Below are positions 1-14,899 of a stretch of DNA of 64,000 bases, one piece after another; positions within the stretch are counted from its first letter, which is position 1, and every line of letters starts with the position of its first letter. A model generated the notes under the pieces. The model was given only the letters and a program-made list of their open reading frames with translations. It had not been told where the DNA came from and did no database searches. Source of the stretch: Cardiocondyla obscurior (taxonomy: Eukaryota > Arthropoda > Insecta > Hymenoptera > Formicidae); the NCBI RefSeq assembly GCF_019399895.1, contig NC_091866.1:851501-915500 (forward strand). The letters are read 5' to 3'. A program made the position numbers and the translations under genes.

Positions 1-3000
1 GCGCGACTTTTAATATAAATCACGTACTTGGCTCGCCGACGATGGTAGAAGCGGCGCGCTGTAAATTTAACGGGGGGGAGGAAAAAAAAATAAAAATACG
101 CTGCATCGGGATATAATTCGAGTATCGGCCAGGCATGCACTCGACACGGGGTATCTCGCTTAGCGCGTCTCAGGAGGCGAGGAAACGGGTATTCGAAACC
201 GCAGAGTACGATCGGAGCCGAGATGAGATGGTAATGGAACGATTTTCACAACGTCGTCATCGACTCTCTCCCGGGTCTGAGAAAAATCGACTAATTCGAA
301 CGGTCGGAGAATACGAGGTTCACCGCATGTCTTGTTCTGGTACCGAATAAAAGAACGACGAGCGTTGCGGGGGAAAAAAAAAAAAAGGCCGAAATGGCGA
401 GAAAGAATGAGATCGGCCGACTCGCATCTCGCCTCTGGCAATCCTCCGCTTCCTGTCTCCGTCTTCCTCGTTGCCCCTCGCGTGGCTCGTCTCTCGTTAA
501 CGACCTGAAATCAAAACCGGCTACCAGAGCCTTCTACTTTTTTCGATTATTATAACGCTGTACGCCACGACGCGCTAAGGTACATCTTAAGCTAAATGCT
601 ATTATTTCTCACGTTCTTCTTTTATTATACAGCCAGTTTTTTTTATTGCGCCGAAGGAAAAGCAATCTACGGAGATTATGCACGAGGGAAGGTGCGAGCG
701 TCTTCTCTGAAAGATGTCGTGAAGGGATTAGACTTGTTAGATGCGAGTACTCAACGAGTCTATCTAATTATTCTTCGAGACTTATGATACAGACTAAACA
801 AATTAACACAAGTACAATACATATATGCGCCACTTATTATTAGAGGCTCGATAATTCCAAGCTTCGTATATAATTCAAGCCGATCTATAATTAAGTATAG
901 AAAAAGTAGTTGCATTTTTATTTCAGCGAAACAATTTCCTTTCTACGGGTTTTAATTTATATGTGTATAAAGTTAAAATTCACACGACGTTTAAATGTTA
1001 TCGCGTCCGAGGGTATCTTGAGTCGTGAGTGTTGAAAAAATTCCGGAAGTTGCAAAAGATACAGCGTACGGTATACACGGTTAGTACACTCCAAGCTTTA
1101 ACCCGTGTTTACTCGAAACCTTGTTTTTCCACTATAACTTATGAGCGTTACTGGTTTTGCAACTTGTTAGCGCGATATGAAATTTTTAATAGATCCCACA
1201 TATACGAGTTATAAAAGATTAATGAATTCTTTTCTTTGTAAATTCAGATATTTAAACACTTCCTGATCGGTAACTTAGCTCTACATTTTACTTCTTTACC
1301 TTTATTTTATTTGTTTTTTTCTGCAACTTACATGAAAAATTTATATTATGACGTTACGGTATCGATTTTTATTCAGACCATTGATTTAACTTACATAACA
1401 ACTCTGCGAATAACAACTTGAATATTTTAATAATTTAAATATTGACTCTAAAAGCATTAAAAATTGATAAAAATGTATATACCAAAAAATTTATTATTAA
1501 TTATTTTATGCAGTATCTTAATGAAACATGATTATTGTCGTAATTACAAGACATCTCTCAAAATTTAGTTATTTAAATTTAAATAATGGCTTATTCGTCA
1601 CATAAATTGTTTACTTAATATGTAAGAGGATGAAACATTAAAAGGCGGGACAAGAATAAAAGTTCAGCGACTTACAAAAGACTATTACTGATCCCATTTG
1701 ATTTAAAGTCCCGTTCTGGCTAAATCTGATTATTCTTGCTTCTTCCTTTTAAAGTATGATCTTAAAGAACCGATCGTAGCCTTTCTAAAAACCAATAGGA
1801 TTTTCGTTACACCTCGCGAAAAATCAACTATTTTTTAAAAGATGGAATCTGCAAATTCTAAAATTTTACTTTAATTTTACAACTTTTTTTATTGTTTATT
1901 TACTTTAATTTATTATTTAATAATGTCTTTTGATAATTTCTCGCATATTTAACATAAAATCTGAAGGAAAATTACAATACAATTAAATTTTAGTATCAAA
2001 ATAAGTACTTAAATTAAAAAAAAAAATTGATTAGTAAACGCGTGAATTTTAATATCATATATTTTCGAGAAATCAAGTATATTTTTAAAGAAAATGGTAA
2101 TTACATTTTCGAGAATGTGAGACGAAGAAGAATATTTTTACGTGCTCGCGTTGCCGTATGTCTCATAATTTTTGATCGCGATCTCATCCGCTTCGATCAT
2201 TATACAAATTTGCAAAGTCACTTTATCGCGGTCAGATCCAATTATTTGTCTCTACTAGTAAAACCTTTTTTAAAGATCACCGATCGAGACGATCTCAGTT
2301 CCTACCCTCATTTTCTCCTTCTTTCTTTCTTGCGCGACGACAAACGACTTGGTGCCCGAAGCAAACTCGATTACTCCTTGCTAGGTTGGTTCCTTGAGGT
2401 ATCCGTCCCAAGAGACTCATTACGAGACGACTTCGAGTTCTGAATAACTCGAGCGAGAAATTTTACTGTCCTCGCGCTTTCGTCAATCGAAATATCAAAC
2501 GCGATAATCCGCTGAGCCTATATTACGTTAATTAACGACCTGTTTTTATGCGAACGTATCGTGCGTCACTTTTAATCGCTCGAGGCCGTCCCTCATTTAT
2601 CATTTAACTTTCCCAGATTATTTACGCCTTAAATCATGACACGGTGATGTTTTAATATGCAGCTTGAATTAATTCCATTTGTTGTTAAATGCTCGCTTTA
2701 ATTTGTCTTGATCGGAATAACACGTTAGTATAATTTAACGCGCCGGCGCCAGTCGAATGCAATGGCACGCAACTAATCGCATAATGCATTTTTAATGCAT
2801 CGACCTGTGTAGTTTTGCCTGTAATTTAATTCCGTAATCTCGTTAGAGTAACTGCGCCTCTTATTATCTATATTGCATTTTTCCTATCTTATTCTCGATT
2901 TCTTTAAAACTGTTTCGAATTAACATACTCCCGTGTGGAAATTAATTCCCATCGTTACTTAATAATTAGTGAGCTAGTCACTAGTTAAAAAATATATTTA

Positions 3001-6000
3001 ATCTGCGCGATCTAACCACTAGCTGCAAAATCAGATTAGATAGATAAATTTCCATTCGGGCTTTTGTACACTACTGGAGATTAGCGCACAATTTACTCTC
3101 GTCTCATCTAACATTAACGCTTCAAGATTGTGATGTGAATAGAGTACTGCACTCGTTATTATGCAGCAAAATACTTTCCTTTTAATCTTACCTTCAGGAA
3201 GCTCAACTTCCAGTTTGAACGAAAGCTTACCTTATAAATGTATCGCCATTTAAAACTTTCCCTTAGTCAGAAAAATTTTTTAACGCGATGAGAAAACTTT
3301 ATTTCCAATCAATGCGCCTCAACTTGCGGACAATAAAGTTTGAAAATTATTTTGCTTAATTGAAAAATTTTATATAATCAATCGACATCGGCCGGTAAAA
3401 TTCAGTCGGGAAAATCGCAGCAAATTCAACCGAAAATAAAATCAAAAGCAGGATGCACCGCAGGAATAATCCATGGCATCTCACCCGAAAGGCCATAATT
3501 TTGCCTATCGAGCCTTGATAAAAAGCCTCGAACGTGAGGGCGGGCCGCGTGCCATGGGAGTGAAGGGACCCGAGCGCAGGTATTAGCTGGATGTCATGGA
3601 ATTGTTGGGGATCACGTGCGCGTGGAAGCGCGCGATCCCGGGACGCTCTGTAAAATATCGCTGCAAATTGGAACTGGCACACAATGAGGCACGGTTTAAC
3701 AATGCGTTTGATTTGAATCGAAACGTCATGAAAATAATCACATCGCCAGCGGGACCACTCGAATTAATGGTCGGTATCCCCAGCACGTCCCCGGCGCATC
3801 TCTCCCGCCTCCTTGTTATCCCTGTCCTCGTCGCCGCCATTCGCATACCCTAACGGACACGACGGCAAAAGCTTCCGCGACGCCGGCGACGATGATGAAG
3901 ACGAAGACGAATTTATCGAAAGTACTCGCGCGGAATACGTAGGACCGTCGCGGTGGCCGCGCATGCCTCTCGACTGCTTTGTTCTGCAAGGGCAAACACC
4001 GAGAAGATGAAGCGTTCATCACCGGGACGATTTATTTTGCGCGTCGCCGCGGAAAATGACTGCCGCGCACGTTCCGATCTTTTCATTCTTTCGGATTTTC
4101 CGCGAGTCATCGGAACGGAACATATTCAGGCACTTCCGGTATGTGTGCCCGCTGTATTCTCTCTATTCATCGCGTACCTACAAACCGAGCTTTCATAACA
4201 TCACCCTCGGAAATTATTGTAGGATTTTTTCCCACCAATTTCAAATGAAATATCAGCCTGAGTTTGCTAAGTTAACTGCTTTTGTTATTTTTTATATTAT
4301 TGTGAAATTTTACGTGCATTTCATTTTAACTAAGTAATTATCGGAAGAAAGTAATAATTTTTTCACGATTTATTCGATTCCCAATTAAATTAGCAAACGA
4401 AACTTGTTTTAAATTCGACAATATTATAAAAGTTAAAAGAAAATAATTAGAGATATATAATTTTTCGTCGATTAATAAATATTACACATTTATTTTAAAT
4501 GAATAACCTGAGTACATAATATACTTGTAAGTAAAAATTCTATTAAATGATAAATTCGAAAATAAAATTAATATTTATTATATTAATTTAAATAATTTTC
4601 TTTTTTTGAATAATTGTTGAACACGATACGCATCGATAAACATAATACGTATACGTATATAAAAATAAAATAAAATAAATTTTTAATTGCATGTTTCGTA
4701 CATTTCTGCTATTCAGTCATCACGTATCATAAATGCAATAACGGGTATTGAATTTATATATTAATGTGAAAGTTGGGCACTGGAATATAACCATTATTTT
4801 TGAGAATAAATACCATCACATTTTACACGAATTTAAAATAACGCGACAAATTACTTTCAGAGAAAAAGTAAGTTTTAAATTATGTAAGTTCTGAATTATA
4901 CGAGATCTTTAAGAACACATTCCTCGCATAAAATGCAAACGTTCTGTATATCATTATGCAACCACGTACTGAGTGTCTCAATTTCACTATTTCTTCTTTT
5001 ACCGAGAGATTCTTTGAAAAATTTGCAGTACTTTTTTACAGCGGAAAAGAAATTGATAAAGGTGTATCGTTAATTCTACTCTCTTTTTTTTTTTTTTTTT
5101 TAATTTCTATGTTAAATATCTTAATATTTAAATTTCAAATTAAATCCGTAACAACTTCCATGTAAACGAGTTTTTTTGTCTTTAATCCATTTGCTTACAT
5201 TAAAGACTTAAAGCTTCGAATCGTTTTACTTTAAATGAACATGTTCTTAATAGGTTACTCGTCAAATTGTCGCTAGGATAAGTTTTTTTTACTACAATTT
5301 TTAATACTTAAAAATATATTAAATGGCATCGGATCCAATTATTTACAATAATGAAAATAATAATGATGAGCTAACGTGACTATACATATTTATGTATTTT
5401 AATATACATTAATATTTTTATACGTGAAATATTCATTTATAGTTATTAAAAAATTAAATCTTTATTAATCCTTTTTTTTTTACATATTATTTTTATAAGC
5501 TCTGTATAATCTCTCTTGTTGTACATGCGATATTTATGTAGTACATATATCAAAGAAAATACGGCATTTATTAAACAATAGCGATGGATTCAACGATAGA
5601 GAAATCCGTAATCGAAAGATCTGCATACATTAACCCGCTTCGGACTGAAGATGCTAAGAAGATTAGGAGTTCAAGGATTAAAAGGATTAAGAGCTTGATG
5701 TCGGATGATATTTTGAAACGGCAACGCGTTGTATCCTCAGTTAAATGCGATTTCAGAATTAGTTCGTTGAAGCATTATACTATCACGAGACAAAATAATA
5801 TTTCAATATCTCGATTACGCGTGACTGTCATTTTGCCGTTTAAAAAGATCTACTCGCTCACATACTTAATTAACAAATACATTATCGTGCGCGTATGAAT
5901 ACTTAAAAATGCTTTTGACTTTTAAACATTTTTTAAACACGTAGGGTTACTCATGACTTACATGTTTTTATATTAATTGTAAGCGTAGCATGATATATTT

Positions 6001-6100
6001 CGTAATCGGATAATATTTGTTATAATTTTATTTTTTTAATTATCTGTTTGTCAAATTAATTTTTTAATTGTTATACTTAATTAAGCCATACTGGTTTTGA
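1..6100. other. Gene-free AT-rich DNA
   Basis: No credible coding exon is visible. Open frames are short, lack family resemblance, and several use non-ATG starts. The stretch alternates AT-rich DNA with GC-richer patches at about 130-560, 2100-2450, 2500-2850 and 3530-4150. The patch at 2500-2970 is rich in TAAT/ATTA and TGCAT words of the homeodomain/POU type, which may indicate regulatory DNA, but this is only composition. It could be intergenic or part of a large intron of a gene outside the window. Confidence 0.5.
2930..2970 (+). repeat. 41-bp dispersed repeat, copy 1
   Basis: A 41-bp segment matching positions 14790-14830 at 36 of 41 bases by hand alignment, in the same orientation. It runs from CCCGTGTGGAAATTAATTCC to a TTAATAATTAGT end. 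Similarity fades beyond both ends. It may be an old transposon fragment or a duplicated regulatory element. Confidence 0.55.
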
Positions 6101-9100
6101 CAGTTTATGCGTTACCTAACAAGAAAGTTAAACCTGACACTCCCGCAATCTCCGGCGCGCGTTCGCCGAATTATCCGGAATCGGGGCGAGGCTCGTGAAT
6201 TATTTAAAAAGTCGATAACATCGGAAGAGAAGCGACGGGGTAGGTAGGTTTCGCATTCGGGACGAGACTCGCGTGTTTTTTCTCTGACGTACGCAAACGT
6301 ATCGTACTCGGAAAACATGAGCACATCCGCATGTTGCACTAAAAAGTGAATGACAAGATTCTTTTCCCCCTCCTCTCTTTCTATTTTTTTTTTTCTTTTC
6401 TTGTCTTTTCAGCCCGTACTATTTCATCAAACTGCTACTAATCCTTTGCCTCTTTCTTCTCTCTCGCTTTTCGCCTTTCTCAATCGCCTGGTTTTTATTG
6501 GCAACGGGCCATGAATATAAAATTACCCCGATGGGGTACATTTAGCTCTTTGCCAGGCTCCGCTAATTTACCTCGTGACGAAGTTCCATTCCCGCCAAGC
6601 ACTCCCGATGCGCGCGTGTTCGTTCCGATTGTCTCACCGCATGCTTTAGATGGCCTCTTACTAAATTTTAGACATTCCACGTCGGAGAATAAATTTCTAA
6701 ACCGCGCGCTAAGTGCGAGACGTAAGCGTCTCGAGATTAATAACGGCTACGTAGATAATCCAAGATTAGGTCTGTCTAAATTTTAATGATGGATATATGT
6801 ATAAACTCTCTCTCTCTTCTTCTTCTTCTTCTTCTTCTTCTTTCTCTCTCTTCTTCCTCCTCCCTCCCCCCAAAAAATAAAACTCACAAATAATTTTTAT
6901 TAATAAATTCAAAACGTATATTTTATTTACATATTTTTATCGTTGGCTACACAATTGATATCTTTGAATATTGAAGTAATATTAATATTTTATTATGACA
7001 AAAAGTAAAATACTAAGTTAAACAAAATACAGTATAAAGACGAATAAACTGCAAATGTGTAACATAAAAAACCACGGGTAAAAAAATTTTAAAGCGAAAG
7101 CATCTCTACATGCAATTTTTCGTGCATTACGTGGAAAGATGGATTTCTTTTCTCTGATATCACAGCGGCTGTATCCATCTGGATTATTATTCCGCCACGG
7201 TGTTTATGCGCGTTGCCTTGCTTTATTTCTTAGAGCCGTTTGTTTTTTTTTTCTCCACCAAGTTCTGACTTCCCTGTAACAGTTGCATCCAGTCATCAAG
7301 CTTTACAGCGTGATTATTATCACACCGTTCTCTTTGTGCTTCGAAGGCGGCGCCATTCAAATAAATCAAGAAACTCGCTGCTCCTTAATCATATCACTAA
7401 CTTTAGTTACTTATTTCTTCACGCTTTCTGATTGCGTGCCGACTTGATACGGACACTTGTAAATATTCTGTTTGAAAAAGTCGATTACTTGCCCTGCCAT
7501 AAGTAAAGCAATTTTTTTTAATAGAAACGTAATACAGGACGGAGATTAAAAGTTGAACGTGTAAAATGACTCTAGACAGATTTTATTTGCGCTTCTATAA
7601 TACACGTTGCTTTTAGCAGCGGTCAGTTAATCGAGAAGGGAAAAGCACACTTTCGAGCGATACGCGCGATTAATTAACTTGACGCGCGCGATATTAAAAG
7701 CGCTTCCATGTCTTAAATATTCTGTCTTTTCGCGCGAGCGACGCCAACGGAGAAAAGTTCATTACGCATTCGCGAATATATCTCGCATTGTGCCGAAACA
7801 ATGGCGGAGGCCGGTAACAAAGAATAGGCGCGGAAAAAGAAAAAAGAAAAAGAAAAAAAAAAAGAAGTCCCGCGAAAGAAGTCCGAACGCGCTGGAATAT
7901 AATAATCCCCGGCGGTATAATGTAGCTTTGTAACAATTTACTTCTCTCCATGGCGTCGGCTACAAAATACTGGCCGTGATGGAGAGTTTAAAGGTCGCGT
8001 CGGCGATAGTCGTGTCCAGTTATCGGGTAATCTCGTAAACACCGTCCCCAAGGAGCTCCTGTCATAATAGATATAAATGCCGATTACATCGTTGGGTAAA
8101 TATTTGCATGGTGCTGTGAATTGCGTGCATTGCAACTGATTTTAACATAAATTTAATGAAGATAAATTTGTAGAGATCCGTTATTCGCTCTCGCTTAATT
8201 TTTTTTTTTTTTGCGAGCTCTTCGTTCCTTTCTTGCACGCGCATGCGAATAATAGATAATTATTTTAATTATTTACTTTATATTCCAAGTGATTGGGAAT
8301 CACTTTTTTTTTGCTGTGACAAATTAAATTATGGTACGAAAATTGATTATTTTGAATTGATAGAAAAAATTAGATATTAAAAGATAAAAATTAATTCTTT
8401 AATATGGGATTGAAATATTTTACAACACAATTGGAAAATTATATGTATTTATTTGATATTTTTAATAACTCTGTATTAAAAGACTATTAAAATTTTTTTT
8501 TTATTTTAATTTTGTTTTCTTGTTTAAATTAGTTAGAGGAAAACTGTTAGCGCGTTCTGTAAAATAAAATAACGGACGGAACAGACAAACCGATTGCAAC
8601 AATTTAGCGGATTAACAAAGTTTTAAGGGATTAACTCGCTTTTCTTCGATCGCGTTTTACACAACAATATAAATAGGCGTTTAGTTGGTAAAGTACTACG
8701 CAGTTCAATCGGTGTTTTCAATCGGGGGAAAAATTTCTCCCGGAGACGTGCAGCTTCGCTAACTTCTGCGCGCAATCTCCATAATCCCGAATCCAGACAG
8801 TAGTGATTCGCTTCACCTTCGCACACGCATACGTTCTCGTGCACGCGTGTACATCCAGCCATACGCTCGGATTCCTTACGAAGCGCCGAGCACACATCCG
8901 CCCGACGTATTCTCAGTCACGGTCCTGATTAGCCTAATAGAAAACACAAACACGACCTTAATGTATACCATCGATATATCATCCGCACATCCACCACTCT
9001 GAAATCTCAGGCGCCCGGTTGCGTTACAATAAAAAATACACGCACACAGACACAAAGAAGAAAACGGAAACTGGGTTAACGCGAAATAATACGGTTCTTC

Positions 9101-12100
9101 TTTCGCGTATTTTCGTATGTGTTAAAAAAAAAGAGACCCTTTTCAGAGGGAAAAAATATTGGCATAAAAGATTTCCTTTTACTTTTTTTTTTTTTTTTCT
9201 CCTCTGCCAGGAAGTGATATTTTTTCGTTGTGCAAAAACACAAATAGCTCTTAAAAACCTCCGCGATTATGACGAAATACAGTAGAATGATAATAACGTA
9301 ATTTCCGGAGCAACTTAAGTTTTTTTTTTTTTTTTTTTTCGTACGGCCGCTCTCTTAATTTTAACATGCGAAATACGTTTTATTGCAATTTTTGTAGAAA
9401 GAGAACAGCGGGAGATTATTTAAGAGAATGGAAACTAGAAAATGGCATATAGAGGTTGCTGATTCACTTTGCGCACGTACTAGCTATTGAGTGGCATTCT
9501 CCATCGAAAATTGAAACAAGTTTTTCCGCACGAAATTTAATTGCACGCCATTTTTGCGGCAGGTTTTTTTAATACCTCTATAATATATAACAGCAAAAAA
9601 AGTTTAATGTTGAAAAAATTAGTAATAACAATCCTTAATATAAGTAGTTTTATAATATTATAAATAAAGAAAAAAAAGATGAAAAATTTATGTGTACATT
9701 GCTTTTAATAGATCGTGATATTATTATTGGAAAAAAAAATGTCATTCAATGAAATACAAATAGAATTTCATGGCTTTATTCATTTTTAATTATGCAAATT
9801 GTTAAAAGAGAAAAAATTAGTTCTGAGATCCTTACAATTGTTTATTAAATAAATATACATAGAGAATGCCATTATTGCTTTGGTGATATGAATTCGGTGG
9901 TCCTAATATAACATAAAGGAGATTATTACGACATATTTGAATTGGATAGCTCCCGGCTATCCGCATTTCCTGGAAACTCGTCATCGAGCAGTACTCGAGA
10001 TAAAATGTTGAGTTTTCGATAAAGTCTATTAGCATTTATCTATAATTACTTTGGTCTTGAAGTAACTTTTTCTGTGTAATTAATATCAAAGTTAATTTCA
10101 TATTTTTAATTTTTCTAAACGCGTGCTAAAAAGGACTAACAAAAAACTTGTATCAAATAAATTATTTTTCTAGTATCTCAAAGAAGAGGTGTAAAATACA
10201 ATTAATATTAATTACTATTTCATATTTAACACTTTGTCAAAATCATAAGTTGAAATATTATTCCATCACATTTCTTAAATTGACTAGTTTAATCTGATTA
10301 TGAACAAAATCTTATTATCCGTATCATCTTGCATTGTACGTAGAGTGGCTATCTTTTTGCAATCGAAACATATATTTCCAGGGCGATCGCGTGCGAACTT
10401 AAATGCGCGACAATACGAAACGTAGAGGAAAGGCGTCGCGCGGCGTGTCTTTCTTTCTTGCGTAATTCCGAAAATCGTAACCGCGAAAATTTACAGCGGC
10501 TCGCCCGGGGAATCCCGGCGATTGCGGCGCGCCTTAAATCCCGCGAACACGATAGCCCAGGATTTTCCCAACCAGAAGGAGAAAGGATTCGACGGCGTGT
10601 TTTCCAGCACTCTTCGAAAATTGCACGGCGAAGCCAGCGTATTTTACATCGGGCATCGTTCACGATGTAACCAGAGCCAATTCGCCGCGGCGCCAACTTC
10701 CGCAATTTACACCGATATTATTCTCGAGCATTCGTCTGTCGAAAAAGACCCGCGGCGTGACCGATCCGCGGACCCTTCTTCCCGTAAACCTCCAGGTTTC
10801 GATATATTCGTGATAGCCCGCGAGACGAAACATGTTTCTGCGTGATCGTTACGCGAAAATGTCCCCGCTCGACGACGGCGCAGGAAACTCAAGCCGGAAA
10901 ACCGTGCGCGTTTCGCCACGGCAACGGAAATTCGTAAATTTCATAGGAATTTTATGAGGTTGAGAATTTCACGTGCAAAAGTAACAGTCGCGCGGTAAAC
11001 GTGTTCCAACTAAGCTTTATCTAGGCAGTCACGTCGCGAAAATCCGCGGAGCTCTTGGGCTGACTTTAATGAGCACAAAGGACTACGTCACTGGCCAAAC
11101 AAAACGTCTCGTTTGTACATGATTTATTTTTTCATAAAAGTATACCTCAGATAAGAGTTTGGAGAGTTGTCCACGACCTTTTATACTTTGTCTTATTTGA
11201 ATTTAAACAACCGCACAAATTTCTGCAAAATGGTTTTGATTATCGTATATTTCGCGAGACGAGATAAAATAATAAATTAAATATTCAAACCTAGAGATAA
11301 CCTTTCTCTCGTCTTTGTCTAAAACTCTAAAGAATTGATAAAGATATTAATAACTTTAGGTGATTATATTGCAATGACGTACGTGCATTGAAAAAATGGT
11401 AAATGTATAATTAAATACTTAAATACCATATGACTTCGACACGTTTTTACGACGACTTAATTATAACGTGTTATCTTCAATCCTTAATCTCTCTAATTTT
11501 ATTAAATTGTATTAAATATTTGGGCGAGGAAGATTTTCTAATTTATATATTGTTTCGTCAGAGTTTCATATTTAGTATTTCATGTATTTATAATTAAAAA
11601 TGTTGTACACTAGACTGCTTTTAGTCGTGCTTAACAGAAAAATATTTAAAAACCGGGAAATAACGGGTTTGTCACACTATTTTTCTCATCTAAATAAATA
11701 CTTTCTCAAAGAAAATATTCCATCTCCTTTGAGAAAATATTTTTAAACTGTCCCGTCCAGCGGCACATGAAAAATCCTTTCTTCAAAATATTAATATTTT
11801 AAAATAGAAAAACAACTTCTTTAAACAAATGAAAGGCAAGCTAAATTATTTTAAACTGTTGTTCCATTCGACATTTCGACAATAATCAATTAAATGAGGC
11901 ATGTAATTATTTTCTAATCTATCACTAGCAATTTGTACAATTACTTTGTGCCATTTAGGTAGTTCTTTAATAACCGTCAACTTTTTACGTTTTTCACTTC
12001 ACGGTGCTTCGCGAGAACGTTAAAACACGTTGAATAATAAAGGAAAGAAAAATATGAAACTCGGAACGAAATGAAGAACGAGCCTCTTCTGCACCAAAAA

Positions 12101-14789
12101 CAGCGATATCTTTCGTCATTGCTATCCGCTGCAGCAGCACCACCAATGTTGTCGCTCTTTGAGAGCTTATGTCTGACAGGAAGAACTCGACGCGTCTCTT
12201 CACCCGTCTCTTTGCGCTCTTAGACTAATAAAGACGCGTACACAAGTCGCGCAGGAAATGAAACTACCGGCAGGAGTGGCGGAGATAGCTCGCTATAAGA
12301 TTCCTTATTGTTTTTAAGAGACCCGCGAGATGTTGAGGAAGACGTTTATTATGACGCGTGCGAGCAGCAGGTTCTTTATTAAAATTTAATAAATAATGCC
12401 ACAAGAGAACGGAGGCTATTAGGATAAGTTTTTAAACCGCTTGTCCGCGACCAATAAATCATCCCCTTCTACTCTTTATGCTAAGAAGCGTGCCGGCGGA
12501 ATGGTAAATGATGAAGATGGATCAAAATTGCTATTGCGCGTGTCACGGGCCCTGTTTCTTTGTCGCATCGCGCTGTAAACAGGATTTTATTGGAAAGTCG
12601 CGCCAGGTTTATTCTTACTTCTTGCTTTAATGCCCCCGCGGAGCTGCGTAGGAGACAAATGGTTGCAGGCATAGACGTGTCGTAAAGTATATCGCGACGT
12701 GGGATAAGTTAGGAGACGCATAGCGTCATCCCTCAACCCGATTCTATATTCTTGTATCTAATAAAATATACATGAGCCGAGATTAATGGCGGCAATAGAC
12801 GATAATATTTTCCAAACTTGGGAATTCACTTTAGGAAATACCTAATATAAACCGAGTGCTTATTTTTTACATTATTACATTTTATTTCTCTCCGACAAGC
12901 TACATTATATTTATTACCAATCAAAATTATATACGGCTAATGTGTTACTTGTCGATATACATATATAACTGTTGCATTATTTTATTTTTAAAACCAACTA
13001 AATTAAAGAAATTAATTATTAGCTGTATATATATAATTTTTTCTTTTTTTTTTATGTACGCAAAATTCAAAATACGTAAACAAGTTTATTAATAAATAGG
13101 CAATAATTCTTTTATTCAAGAGCGTCACAAAAAATTTACTTTAATACTACAAGTGCACATCTAAGATAAAATTAAAGTGATAAGTCTTAATTGTAGCTAC
13201 TGCCTGGAGTTGTCTCTTCAATCTTCGCGTTATTTAGCGGAGGGGTCTTTAATCCGGGGTTAGCCGAACTAACTTTTTTCTCAAAGACACCACGGGAAAT
13301 GGAAAATACGACAGTTGAGGTCGTGCTGCATTATAATTCAATCTCCACGGTTTTCCGCCTGGCGGCAATAAATATTCAACGTATAGCGAAAACTCGTGTT
13401 AACATTTATAAGTAAATCAGTGTCGCGGCGTACCGAAGCGTGGACACTGTCGCTGCCGCTTCTCATTGTCGGATTGTTCGCGAATTGCAATTGTTTCTCG
13501 ATATTTCGCGCCACCTCGTCCCTTGTTATATTTCGCGAAGGGAGGAAGTGGGCCTGCCGTTATCAGTTAATTCATATTGAACGATTGACAGCCGCTAATA
13601 CGGCCATATCTATCTCACGATCCTTATTGTTTAACGTCATTGTCCGTTTAATTGTCAAATACGATTCGCTCTATAATAATAAATGTCAATTTATTTTATA
13701 TCGCGCGTGTACCGTCAGATAATTTTTTGTTACACCATTCGTTGATCGTTAAAACGATTTATTTATCACACTCAACTAATCTTTATTGATTGTTCCTACC
13801 GCCGGAAGCGCTCGCAGCCGAACATGTAAAACGCGCATACACATATTTAAAATTGACAGATCATACACAACGCATTCCGCGAATATCTGTGTAACGTTGA
13901 TAACAACAAAATATTGACATTTATTCATGATACTGATATTTATATGCACACATTCGTATAATCAAAAATATTTTTGCGCAAGTTTCACTCTAATTTAATA
14001 TTGATTTTTTATTATTTATAACGATATATATATATACAAAAAACTTTTTTTTTAACAATAATCGTACATTAAATAAATTAAAGAAAAGAAAGGGATTTTT
14101 TTAAACCGCGCGTTTACCATCATTCTGAGTTTAAATAAACTTTGATGTAAGAAAAAGTAATATCTTTTTTATAAATAACTCAATGTTAGGTTATCTATAC
14201 ATGAATGCAGAAAATCTTCTATGGAGACTTTCGGTAAAATTTTCAACATAAAAATCTTATGGTTCAAACAAGCGTGAAATTTTCTCCATTAAAGGGGAAA
14301 GCTTGAATTACGACTGCAGCCACTTTATTACCCGTGTCGAATCTAGATATATTAATTACCATTCGCTTTCAACTTGAATTACTTTTTGCTTTTACCTTGG
14401 AACGGATGTAATACCGGGTACTGTAAAGTTCATTCATATCAAGTGGAATGTAAACGACAAGCGGAGAGAAAAAGGTGCATTCCTCAAGTGCAGACTGCAT
14501 TCAACCGATTGAATGAAATTAATGCGTTTTCATGGTCGTTCGACGTCGTCCGACTCCGTCTTTAGAGAACTACTATTCTACGCGATTTTACACAGAAGTG
14601 ATGTTACATAAATCAGTGCACCGTCATATAACACGATACGAGAGATACAAACAATACCTATATATAGAGAATCCCTCAGAGAAACGTATATGTACGAAAA
14701 CATTTTTTTATTAATATAATTTTTATAGCAATGTAAATTGTCTCCCAATACGGCACGTTTCTGACGCCTATTGCTAGAACACGAATCAA
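6100..14789. other. Gene-free non-coding DNA
   Basis: No supported gene. GC-richer patches lie near 6140-6330, 6500-6780, 7150-7440, 7640-8050, 8700-9010, 10340-10930, 12000-12720 and 13190-13560, separated by AT-rich DNA with long A or T runs. The open frames in these patches have no recognisable domains and no flanking splice-site pattern that would join them into a protein. Confidence 0.5.
6806..6852. repeat. CT / CTT microsatellite
   Basis: A pure pyrimidine run: a TC dinucleotide repeat passing into a TTC trinucleotide repeat and then an imperfect CT tract. It is likely length-polymorphic. No gene is next to it. Confidence 0.85.
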
Positions 14790-14830
14790 CCCGAGTAGAA
14801 ATTGATTCCCACCGTTACCTAATAATTAGT
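14790..14830 (+). repeat. 41-bp dispersed repeat, copy 2
   Basis: Second copy of the element at 2930-2970, with five differences in 41 bases. It keeps the TAATAATTAGT end. It lies about 100 bases upstream of a CpG-rich patch. Confidence 0.55.
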
Positions 14831-14899
14831 TTGCCAATTCGTGGTTCATCTCGTGGCTGTCTAGCAAAACTGTCCAGCACCGAGCTGGGAAAGCTAAAT

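Noticed and set aside
2027..2443. 138-codon plus-strand open frame
   Set aside because: Begins with TTG, has no recognisable domain and is Arg/Phe/Ile/Leu-rich in a way typical of AT-rich chance frames; no splice context supports it.
10349..10705. 118-codon minus-strand frame with overlapping plus frames
   Set aside because: Arg/Ser-rich composition in a GC patch, no domain and no splice support.
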